Assembly (NCBI GenBank): GCA_028095005.1
Contig: CM051459.1
Location: 200,795,902 to 200,859,901, forward strand
DNA: 64,000 nt
Source of the DNA: Rhynchospora pubera
Lineage: Eukaryota; Streptophyta; Magnoliopsida; Poales; Cyperaceae
Direction: 5' to 3'
The notes under the pieces were generated by a model. It was given only the letters and a program-made list of their open reading frames with translations. It was not told where the DNA came from and made no database searches. Positions 11,811 to 21,979 of this stretch are shown here, in pieces (within the stretch, counting starts at the first letter, position 1; each line of letters begins with the position of its first letter). The position numbers and the translations under genes were made by a program.

Positions 11811-13258
11811 TGAGGTAGGATGAAAACCATTTGAAAGTCGATCAAGAACAATCAAAAGCTAAACTGTTAATGCTTTTCAAATCGCCTAATTGATGACAAA
11901 TAGATTCTCAAGTTACACCAAATTTGATGCACGATATATCTATAACTGTAAAATAGACATGTACAATTTTTTTAAAACAAATTAATGATTTTTTAATTAG
12001 AAATTATGTGTAAAAAATAAATCCATATCGATATAACTTATATAAAAATTAATCACATAATAAATTATCATAAATGATTAAGGGATAAATATTTCTTTGA
12101 AAAAAAAAAAATCTAATGCAAGCGTGGAGTGTACAACAGGACATAGACAAAACAAAGTCCGGCCCATTACTAGCAAGAGCCTATTAACCCTTTCAGTACT
12201 CTCTTTTAACACGAACCCAATTTGTCAACCCAAAATTTTATTTTTTATTTTCTTGATAATGACCCAAACTTCTTTGAGATTAAGTGATAACCATACATCT
12301 CCTGCCTGCATATAAGGGTACTGTTAAAACTTAAAAACAATATAATTTTTGCTATTGAAAAGCAACTTTAACTAAATTACTCTTCAACTGGTAAATTTTT
12401 TTCAAAAAATAAATTAAAAGATTGATTTAAGGGTAATTTAGTCATTAGGTGAAAAAAATATGTTGTCGACAGATAAAACAAACCCGTTGTCTTTAGCAAT
12501 TCCTCACCAATAACTTTTCTGAGAAAAGGAAGGATCAATTGTGTTCGGTGTGAGTGTGTGTAAACCTAAGCCAGCTGACAAGTGTCTTATAAGCCAGCTG
12601 TCAACACGGGAAGTATGAACGAAAAGCAGCATGAGAGAACATGCATGCGTGGCAAGCTGAAAGATGGAGGCGGTGCCGTCGGTGATTATACTAAAAAATG
12701 AAATATTTGACAATAATTTGATAAAATTTTAAATTGGAAAAAGGACTTTTTAAATATTAGCAAACGAGCCCACCGATTGTGTGGGAATAAGAAAGAAAAT
12801 TTGAGACGATTTTGTTAGATAGCGATTTTGGTATGATGAGAGGGTTGATTTATTTTTTCTCTTTTCTTTACTATGCGCAAAAATTAAGAAAGAATATGAA
12901 AAAAAATAACTATTTGCGCAGATGTTAACACGGTCTAAACGAAAGATTTAAATCTTTTATCTCATTATTAAATCTACACCACTGATCTGATCAAATCGCA
13001 AAATTGGACGGTCCATATTGCATTGGGTAAATAATTGTTTGCTTCTTTAGGTTCAAATTTTGGATGCTAAAATATGATAAACATAAAGAAGTAATATAAT
13101 TATAAACCAAATTGTTTCTTTTTTATAATGCTAAAATATGATAAACATAAAGAAGTAAATAAAAAGGATTGTGGATTTCATAACTAATTTATGTAAAAAT
13201 TGGAAGAAGTTTTCTAATTTTAAAATCTGTAGTTAATTTTTTCATCGCTTAAACAAAT
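11811..13258. other. AT-rich intergenic DNA, no gene seen
   Basis: Only short chance frames occur (12097-12315 +, 12504-12713 -), with no motif or compositional support. A 25-bp segment 'gctaaaatatgataaacataaag...' is duplicated at about 13067-13095 and 13130-13158. Confidence 0.5.
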
Positions 13259-13442
13259 TGAACACGTAAAATAAATAATGTGAACATATGAATGATCAAA
13301 GTGAACACATACAAACAAATAAATTCAATAAAAATAAGTTGAATATGCATATAAAAATTGACCAAGGGATGGAAAAACTTTTTTTTTTGTATGTGTTCAG
13401 TTTGATCATATATATGTTCATGTTGTCTATTTTTTGTGTTCA
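13259..13442. repeat. Foldback repeat of 'GTTCA/TGAAC' motif units
   Basis: The left arm (13259-13311, ending gtgaacacatac) pairs imperfectly with the right arm (13389-13442, beginning gtatgtgttcag) over about 54 bp. The interior segment at about 13302-13350 (gaacacatacaaacaaataa...) closely matches 33528-33578. The motifs also resemble the units of the array at 32369-33000. It is therefore a dispersed repeat family; its class is not established. Confidence 0.6.
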
Positions 13443-13502
13443 TTTTGTTCAAGCAATAATAAAACTACAGATGATAGTTATCATTTTTCTCTTAAAATCG
13501 TA

Positions 13503-15812
13503 AGGAATTTTCAAGCTGAATTTCAAGTAGATTATCTTCATATAAGATATGTTGCTTCTAATCGCTAAGATATATAAAAAAAAGAGACAAATTTGAGAAG
13601 CATTTTTTACAAATATTTAACTAATTTGTCTGTTTTTTTTTTGGAATAACATGAAAAATAAATACAGAATTATCACAAACCTTCTTTGTTCTGTTCATGA
13701 TCACTCCTCAATGTCATGTTTAGTGTTGAAGCAATTTTCTCAAGTATAAGTCATATAAATGCGTTCAACTGACGTGTCTAATCTCAATAAAAAAATAAAA
13801 TATGCGACTTATATCATGTAGAGTCAATCAATTAATTACTCTTCGGTTAATTTAATAGCAATCATGCGCCGCATGACTGTAAAAATTAACACTACAAAGT
13901 CAACAGAGTAGACATCTACCTGTCAGCTCAATTACTGCCACATGCCACCGCCAATATTTTAGCATCTGTCGCCATATTTTTATGCAAAACTATGGCAAGG
14001 AATTAAGGTTCCTTTGCTTATTTATCACTTGATCTGAAACTAGCCAACTGCATTAGCAGGACAATTGTTTCCCATTGATTTCTATTGTGCATGTCAATGA
14101 TTGAAATATCTTCCGATGCTTTTAATTAGTTATATATTTGAGTATAATGTGTGAAAGGTAGAAACAATTTAGCTGATATTTAAATTAATAAAGGGGTTGG
14201 CAGTTAAGGAAGAAAGTTTGTCAGAGACATTAGACAGAGTCTCAATTAGGCTCAGATTTTAATTTGCTGGCCTGATTCACTAGTTTCAGGTTGCATATCT
14301 TAAAGTTGAACTTTCAACTTAAAAAAAATAATAATAATAAAGGAATGGCTGTGCTTTGCCTATATGGAACTAATAACTTTTCTTATAGCGGTCCCCATTT
14401 ATGTTAGGTAATGGTCCTATGCAGTTATAACGAATCCAAATACTTTCTTTTTCCTATTTCAGAAATTCTTTGGCATAATTCTTATATTTAATACTTAATT
14501 AAATACTATTAAATTTGTAAATACCAGTCCGTTTGTGACTTAATTAACAAATGTTGTGCAAGAAATTGAATTTTAGAAAATACTGCCAAATTTAGAAAAG
14601 CAATTTGGCACTGCACTGAGGCAGAGCGGCGCAGCTGTCCTAACTTTTTGCTTTTTTAGTTCTGCAAGTCTCTTTAAAAAAGTAGACCAGGAGGGTATAA
14701 ATACAAAAATGAAATAGATGAGGTCAGACTCAGAGGTGTGAAATTTCGTTCCATCTCACAGCCTACTAGTAAAGTTTGGTGGGAAAGGAAGCCAATGCAC
14801 TCCTAATCCTAACAGCTAGCCACTTCAGTGCAACAACACCAACAACTTATAATTAAAAAAAAAAAAAAAAACACCAACAAATTTTGTCATATTTTCTCTC
14901 CAGTTTTTAATCACTGGAGCAATATACGACCGCACTCACATGGCTAAGAACAGTTGCAATAATTACTGCACTCTCCAGTGATATGACAAAAAGGGGAACC
15001 AAGCAATGCATCAGTAGTCTTGGCAAATAAATAATTAGAACATGATTAGACCATCAATGTAAGTAATAAACACGTGTTTCTCTCCGCCATTTATGCAACA
15101 AACAACAACCTACATCCGGTGTTCTGGTGCCCCAACTAAAAGTGGGACCATTTTAGAGTTCAAAGCCATCACAAGGGGAATTAATGCTCTGACGACATGG
15201 TGCGCCAGGTGTAGGGCCAATAATATCTTTGCTTCGAGATGCTTTATAGGAGACGCCAGTGAAGCTGCCATTATGGAAAGTCAACGGAGAAAGAAGAGCC
15301 ACTTCTTGAGACTGAACCAGCTTCTACTAGTAGTAGTAGACGAGGTGTGTTATTGTGCTAGACCACTTTAATCGCACCTGATCGGCTGATCTCGTCCCTT
15401 TGACGTCACGTAAGCATGCCACTTGAGGTTGTTACCTGTGATGAGATGTAGTCGCCAAGGTACTACTACTCAATGTCATATATCTGTTTTCAGTACCTGA
15501 CTACAACAAATGCTTGTCATTTCGTCCATACAAACAAATTATTGTTGAACTTGATAATTGGGGTGAAGTTGTAGTTCTAGAGAGAATATAAAAATAAAAA
15601 AATGAAAGAAATATAATGAAATGATTGAAGGAACGAAATGTTTGTTAACTTACCTTGTCATATCCAGACACTTTATTTCTAAATGCAAGGAAAAGTGGAA
15701 AACATCTGTTTTGCTTCAATTTACCTTGTCACAAGATTGAACTCAAGAAAATGAACTGTTTTTGTACAAGCGTTGAAAATAGCAGTCAATGTTATTTTCA
15801 TAAAAAAAAAAT
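13503..15812. other. Intergenic and distal upstream region of the zinc-finger gene
   Basis: I do not recognise any protein in this stretch. A TATA-like gggtataaatac sits at about 14693-14704, and a CACGTG G-box at 15071-15076. A 92-codon frame (15093-15371) starts with ATG shortly after the G-box but matches no family known to me. It may be an upstream non-coding transcript or chance. Confidence 0.4.
15401..15412 (+). promoter_or_regulatory. TGACGTCA element with adjoining ACGT core and W-box core
   Basis: The palindrome TGACGTCA (bZIP/TGA-factor type) at 15401-15408 is preceded by T, giving a TTGAC W-box core, and is followed by CGTAAG. It lies about 0.93 kb upstream of the zinc-finger start codon. 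ZAT10-class genes are stress- and WRKY-responsive, so a regulatory role is plausible but unproven. Confidence 0.35.
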
Positions 15813-15892
15813 ATCAGTATCCGAATATTTTTCACTTGTATTAAAATCCACCATCAGTATCCGAATATTTTTCACTTGTATAATCCACCATC
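15813..15892. repeat. Two-copy 40-bp tandem duplication
   Basis: The unit beginning atcagtatccgaatattt starts at 15813 and again at 15853. The copies are near-identical and differ only by a few bases before 'atccacc'. The duplication lies about 450 bp upstream of the zinc-finger gene, inside its probable promoter. Confidence 0.8.
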
Positions 15893-16197
15893 AGAAACAC
15901 AAAAAGATGCACTATATGTGCTACATCAGATCCCGCACTCAAAGGAGCACCTTAACCTAAACCAAACCCTGACACATGTGCTTACCCAAATTTGACGCAA
16001 AGAGAACAAGTCTTCCATTCTAATCCAAAGACCACTTCCAAGTTCCAACCGCCACTACACACTCTCCTCCCACAGCCTCACTCCATTCCACGCTGTATCC
16101 TCGCACCAACCTATCTATTCTCTATTCCCCCTTTTACCATTCTATTCCTCAAATTGACCCCTTCCCTATTCCCACGCAACTTCCATCTTCTCTCCTT

Positions 16198-16203
16198 TAT
16201 ATA
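16198..16203 (+). promoter_or_regulatory. TATA box of the zinc-finger gene
   Basis: The sequence tttatataccc lies about 130 bp upstream of the start codon at 16329. It is followed by a CT-rich leader typical of plant 5' UTRs, which places transcription start near 16230. Confidence 0.6.
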
Positions 16204-16328
16204 CCCTAATTATAACCCTTCTCTCTTCATCACTTCTCTTACCACAGCCCCCAACTCAGTACTCTTTCTAGACTTGAAGCTTCCTCTTGAATTCTCTCTT
16301 CTTTTCTTGTATACTCCAAGCAACTCTC

Positions 16329-16985
16329 ATGGCTGTAGACACTCTTGCAACTACTATACTTCCCCTTCTTTCCCCAACCAACGAAGCAACAAGTAACACT
16401 GAAGATTCAGTCGACAACCATCTCCCGCACATCGAAGGATGGACAAAGCGCAAGCGGTCCAAGCGCAGCCGTGCAACCACTGAAGAGGAGTACCTCGCTC
16501 TCTGCCTCCTCATGCTCTCTCGCGACACCAAATCTTTCCGTGTGTCATCTGCACCTACACAACCTGTTGCCCAACAGTCGCAGTCAGAGTATAAGTGCTC
16601 CGTGTGCGGCAAGTGCTTCACCTCACCGCAAGCCCTCGGTGGCCACAAAGCGAGTCACCGCAAACCATCTCAGGCAGACAACGAGCCGGCTATGTCAGGT
16701 TCTGGGTCAACTGGTGCTGGTACCAGTGCAATCGGTACAAGTGGTACGGGACGGGTGCATAAGTGTATGATCTGTTTCAAAGAGTTCCCTACTGGCCAAG
16801 CCTTGGGAGGGCATAAGAGGCGGCACTATGACGGTGGGGCTGGCGGATCTGAGGTCGCTAGCACCAGTCAAAAGGGGTTTGACTTGAACATACCCGCCGT
16901 ACCGGAGTTTGGCCGGAGATGGGAAGAGGACGAGGTGCAGAGCCCGCTTGCCTTGAAGAAACCCAAATTGCTTCTTGCAGCCTAG
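16329..16985 (+). CDS. ZAT10-like: C2H2 zinc-finger transcriptional repressor, ZAT10/STZ/ZAT6-like
   Basis: This is a 218-residue, intronless C1-2i zinc-finger protein of the family that represses stress- and defence-responsive genes in the nucleus. A basic B-box nuclear signal (TKRKRSKR) lies at about residues 39-46 and an L-box (EEYLALCLLMLSR) at about 53-65. Two zinc fingers carry the plant-specific QALGGH helix: C90, C93, H106, H110 and C146, C149, H162, H166. A serine/glycine-rich linker separates them. A C-terminal EAR repression motif (FDLNIP, 184-189) completes the family layout. I chose the ATG at 16329 because everything upstream in frame is CT-rich leader. A TATA box sits at 16198 and an AATAAA at 17206. 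The coding region is clearly richer in GC than its surroundings and has no disruption, so it is likely expressed. Which of ZAT6, ZAT10 or ZCT-type it matches best needs a tree. Confidence 0.95.
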   Translation: MAVDTLATTILPLLSPTNEATSNTEDSVDNHLPHIEGWTKRKRSKRSRATTEEEYLALCLLMLSRDTKSFRVSSAPTQPVAQQSQSEYKCSVCGKCFTSPQALGGHKASHRKPSQADNEPAMSGSGSTGAGTSAIGTSGTGRVHKCMICFKEFPTGQALGGHKRRHYDGGAGGSEVASTSQKGFDLNIPAVPEFGRRWEEDEVQSPLALKKPKLLLAA

Positions 16986-17205
16986 ATTGGATTTATCTGC
17001 TTTGATTCAATTCATTCATTCTCTTAACTGGAGACAAAATTTTAGGGATTTTTTCTTCGATTACTTTAGTTAGTGGGTTATGAACTCAAATATTGGTTAA
17101 GTAGTCTTGTACAGGGGAATTGTTTCATTCTTTGTAATTGTTGGAGTATCAATATTGATTTTTTGTTTAGGATAAAAAAGAATATGTTTGTTTTATTATA
17201 TAAGC

Positions 17206-17211
17206 AATAAA
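17206..17211 (+). terminator. Polyadenylation signal of the zinc-finger gene
   Basis: AATAAA lies about 220 bp after the stop codon, following a T-rich 3' UTR. The spacing is normal for a plant mRNA 3' end. Confidence 0.55.
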
Positions 17212-17215
17212 AATG

Positions 17216-18181
17216 ATTTTTTTTGTACTATTTGCTGGTGATGTGAGAAAAGTTTGCTATTGAACTGAGTCGTAATATGACAACTCAACTTTTAAAATTT
17301 ATATGATAAATGTGTTTAATTAAAAAAAATTATTTATATAATAAATTAGATTAATATTTAGGAAAAGGATATATGTGTGATGAGAAATTAATTATGCATT
17401 AAAGTTCTCTCTCTGCTTTTATTTATTTATTTGATTTGGTCTAGTTTTCCGTGTGGAATTGATCTGTTGACGCGGGAGAGGGGGACTTCAATTTCCTCGT
17501 TTTCTTTGAATTTCTTTTCCAAAATACAGATCAGAGAAGTGCTGTGCCTGTATTACCAAAAGAGACTGATGATATTTGGTCACTAATAATTAATGCACAG
17601 GTGACATCACCTAGGATCTAATAATACAGATGGCCCTCAGATTAACAAACAATTAATTCAAAAGGGTTAACTAGTAACCACTTAATTAGGCCTTGAAAAG
17701 GAAATTATAATGGCGAGTATGCGTTGTAACTTGTAACTGAAAGGCAACCTAATCTCAGTGCTGAAATAGATTCTTTCTGCACGTGGTTGGATATGTAGAG
17801 AGTGTGTGTATTGAGATTTGAGAGTTCATATTCTCAATCAATGTCAACCGTTTATATATCCGCGTTTAGATTCTTGTTGGCACATGTCACAAACCAAAAT
17901 GACTCGAATTGGATTGAAATCCGTGAGAGTATATGCTATATCTTTGCTCAAAATACAATATTAACATGTAAATAAGAAGTATCAATTAAATTTAACACAT
18001 CACTTTGATACTTAACTAGTGCGAATCTCGCGCGCGATCTAATATTTCCTATGTTTCTTGTTAAATTTTACTATAATAATAATATTTTTGCACGTTGACT
18101 GAACTTATTTATTTTTCTGTCCCCGTAAACAATGGTACAGTGAATATTAGATATTAAAAAAAATGAACGCTATGATATGTT
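17216..18181. other. Intergenic; candidate orphan Helitron 3' end at 18018-18041
   Basis: No gene is seen. On the minus strand the palindrome tcgcgcgcga is followed within ten bases by CTAGT. This resembles a Helitron 3' terminus whose body would extend rightward from 18019. I found no matching 5' end, so it stays a candidate. Confidence 0.35.
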
Positions 18182-18428
18182 CAACTTGATTAATTTTTTT
18201 TTGAAGGTTGGCGATTGCCAACAAATTTGTATTAGATAAAAGAAAAGTTTAATTACAAAACCAGTACTCAACTACTGGAAGTAGAACCTAAAACAACAGG
18301 TCCCAATGGATGCCCAATGGCTGGCAGTGGGCCATTTATTCCCAAAAACCCTCTAACATTTAGAAAAAGAAAAACAGAATAAAAAAGACAATTAACAGCC
18401 AAATTGAACCAGTAGCACGCCGCCATAG

Positions 18429-21400
18429 TCAGTTAACCACAGAAGGCACCGGCAAAGTAGAATACCAGTTTCGTAGCAGAAGTTCAGTCTCGAAAAGAAC
18501 TTTGTGGAGTGTCGGTTGATCGCCATTGAAAATCTTTTTGCAACGTTGTTTCCAAATTGTCCAGCAAGTAAAAGCCCAAAGAGTGTCCCAAAATTTCCTT
18601 CTATCTGGTGGTAATCGTTTCCTATTGAGTTTCCAAAACTGCATGGGAGAGGTGTAATCTCTTGCAAGAGGCAGATTGAATTGTAGCGCTATCATGGACC
18701 AAATAGCGGTGGAGAATTGACATGTGAGAAACAAGTGACAGTGATCTTCAATTTGTTGAAGGTCACAAAGGACGCAAGAAGTTATAGTGGGCCACCCTCG
18801 TAACATCAGATTACTTTGGGTTAGCAGCCTGTTTAGCAGCAAAAGCCAAATAAAGACCCTAATTTTTGATGGTACCTTAATTTTCCAAAGACTGGCATGG
18901 CACGGAGTGTTAACTCCAGTATCAACCATTTTCTTATATGCTACAGCAGTTGAGTATTGGCCATCTGTAGACCAGTTCCAATGCACTGTTCCATCATCAA
19001 AGGACGAGACAGATTGTATCAAGAACCCAGTAGAGTTTAAGATTTCTGCAAACTGAGGGGATAGTAGAAGGTGACTCTTTAAAAGGTTGATATCTAAGGT
19101 ACCATAAAGATCCCTTACTGCGCCTGACCAACCCGACGAGGGGTTTTGCAAGATCAACCATACCCACTTAGCTAAGAGGGCGTCGTTCTGAAGACGGAGA
19201 TTGAGTATGCCTAAACCCCCATTTTGTTTTAGCATACAACAATTAGACCAATTGACTAGACAATGACCTCCTAGACATTTTTTATCACCCCGCCACAGAA
19301 AGTTTCTACGAATTTTATCAATTTCATTGATAAGCCACTCCGGCAAGCGAATGACTTGCATGAAGTGTAGTGGCATGGCAGTTAGAACTGACTTGACCAG
19401 AGTGATTCTTCCTGCTAAGGAAAGAAATCTCGCCTTCCAACCTTGAAGCTTATTGCGTATGGCATCGAGGAGCGGTTGGAAATGTATCTTCTTAGGTTTC
19501 CTTATAGAAAGAGGAAGACCCAGATAAGTTAGTGGCAACGTCTTATGCTGGCACCGGAGTAAGTGTTGTATTATTGGAATAAGTTCCTGCCTTACGGCAA
19601 TCGGAACAAAAGTCGATTTAGAGGAATTGATCGTTAATCCTGTGAGGGACGCATACAGACTGAGAATTCGAGTAATAGTTGTAAGATTTCGGGGGTGGGC
19701 TTCCATAATTATGACAGTATCATCAGCAAACTGGAGAGTCTTAGGCGGTAAGATGACCGGGCCCGAAAAGCGAATAGATGCATTGTTGATGAAACGCTGC
19801 AATGCATCTGCCACTAGGATAAATAACATTGGCGATAGGGGATCCCCTTGCCTCAATCCTCGGTTGTGGCTAAAAGATTCAATCTCCTTTCCGTTGATTT
19901 TAATAATCGAGGAGGACGACCTAAGAAGGTTAAGTATCCAAGAGATCCAGAGAGGCGGGAACCCTCTCTCTATTAATAAATTAGTGAGAAAACACCAAGA
20001 GACAGAGTCAAATGCTTTGGCGAAGTCCACTTTGTAAAGTACAGCTGGAATTTTCCTTTTATGATAAAAGGAAATAACTTCTCTCGCAATCATGAAAGAT
20101 TCCATGATAGTTCTGCCCTTAGTAAAAGACGTCTGAAGCGGACTAACTAGGGTTGGTAAATGAGGAGCCAATCGATTGGCCAAGATTTTAGAAATAATCT
20201 TAATTGAGGTGTTCAAGACACTGATGGGTCTAAAATCACCAAGTTCCTTTGAGTCAGATCCTTTAGGGACTAAGGTGATAAGCGCTTTATTTAGACAACG
20301 AAGACGACATTTGTTGTGAAAAAAGTGATCGATGAGTAACAGGAAGTCGTGTTTAATAACTTCCCAGAATTTTTTAAAAAATTCAGCCGAGAACCCATCT
20401 GGACCCGAGGATTTTCCATTCGATAGGTTAAGCACAACTTGTTGTATTTCAGGCTCAGTGAAAGGCAATTGTAAGTTGTGGAGCTCTACTCTAGGCCCCA
20501 CCTTGTCTGTTAAGTCAAAAGGCGGCGGTTGAGGAGCAGGGGAACCTAATAGGTTCTTATAATGTGTAAGAAAGGCATTTAAGATGTGTTCCTCCTCCTG
20601 CAATGGGTTGCCATCTACTGTGATGGTTGATATATGATTTCTAACTCTTCGTGCATTAACAGATGCATGGAAGAATTTGGTATTATTGTCACCTTCTTTG
20701 AGCCAACTAATATTGCTCCTTTGTTTCCACTTTGCTTCCTGGAGGATTGTTAATTTGTAAACATGAATTCTAAGGTCAATTCGTAATTTAAATTCACGTG
20801 AACTGAGGTGTCTCTTTTCTTCAAGGCAGTCCAGGAGCCTAATAATCCATTTGGATCTCTTGAGGAAACTTAGAAAATTAGAGAACCGAGAGGTCGCCTA
20901 AGCAGTTAGTGCTTTTCTTACCGCTGCTAGTTTCATATAGAAGTTTATAGCCGGATCTCTATGTAAAAGGTGCGAAGACCATGCATTTCTTACTATGGAA
21001 TTAACTTCCTCAAATCTTAACCAAAAGGATTCAAATTTGAATCTTCTTTTGGATGCTTGTGGCGTTAAGAAACACAACTTAAGCGGGATGTGATCAGAGG
21101 TAGTAGCTGGTAAATCTTGTAAAGAGAATACCATATTTGCCGACAGCCAATGATGGGAGAGGAAAGCTCGATCCAATTTGGAGAAGCACGGATTAGGCCG
21201 TTTACTAGTCCACGTGAAGGAGCGTCCCCGAAGAGGAATCTCCGTCAATCCTTCATTATGAATGAACTCATTGAAAGAGACAATAGAATTTAAGGAACGC
21301 TCGCCTCCTGTTGTCTCATAATTATTCCTTAGCATGTTGAAATCACCAACAAGGACCCAAGGTAGATCATTTAATGATCTAATATTTGAAAGTTCTGCTA

Positions 21401-21782
21401 GGAACTCAACTTTTCTATTTTCATCTATTGGACCATATACAGTAGTCACCATAAAAATTGTACCATCTCTTTGCAAAATAGCAGTAGCAGAGAAATTATG
21501 AACAAACGTAGACAATTCAGTGAACAAGTTTGACCAAACTAGGAGTAAACCACCACTAGCCCCCTGAGAGTTTAGTGCTACATATGAACTAAAGTTGAAT
21601 GGACAAATTCTCTTAACAAGAAAAAAGTCAACTGAGGTCCATTTGGTTTCCTGTAGACAAATTATTTGATCACCAGAGTCTTTGATAGTATCTTTGACTA
21701 AAGCACATTTGTTAGGATCTGAAATCCCTCTCACATTCCAACAAAACAAGTTCAGATTTTTAACCATAGAACAATAAGACAT
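18429..21782 (-). pseudogene. LINE-B ORF2, endonuclease-reverse transcriptase with one nonsense codon
   Basis: An ATG at 21782 (or 21767) opens the ORF. The APE endonuclease comes first (LFCWNVRGI, LQETKW, TTVYGP, VGDFNMLR, SFTWTS, TSDHIPL). A TAG at 20900-20898 stops translation after about 294 residues. The same frame is then open without interruption to 18429. It covers GPDGFS, FRPISVLN, YKVDFAKAFDSVSW, GLRQGDPLSP, the catalytic QFADD, TYLGLP and a C-terminal zinc-knuckle region (CVLCDLQQIEDHCHLFLTC). About 1,118 codons in total is near the family norm. No other lesion is visible, so this copy lost function by one base change or reads through at low level. Confidence 0.92.
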
Positions 21783-21979
21783 AAAAAGCAAATAAACAAG
21801 CTTTGATAAAATAAAAGGCACAGAGCCATACACGCTTCAACCAAAATACAGCCAAAAGAAGCATCCAAATACCAACCGTATCCATAAGATCCAACTAAAT
21901 TAAACTACTTAAAGAAAATAAATTTTCCTAACAGAGCCTACTGCCATCCTAACGGCCAAAAGAGGAGTCATTAGCAAAC

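Noticed and set aside
15992..16396. 134-codon frame in front of the zinc-finger gene
   Set aside because: It is CT-rich leader and promoter sequence crossing the TATA box and overlapping the real start codon in another frame.
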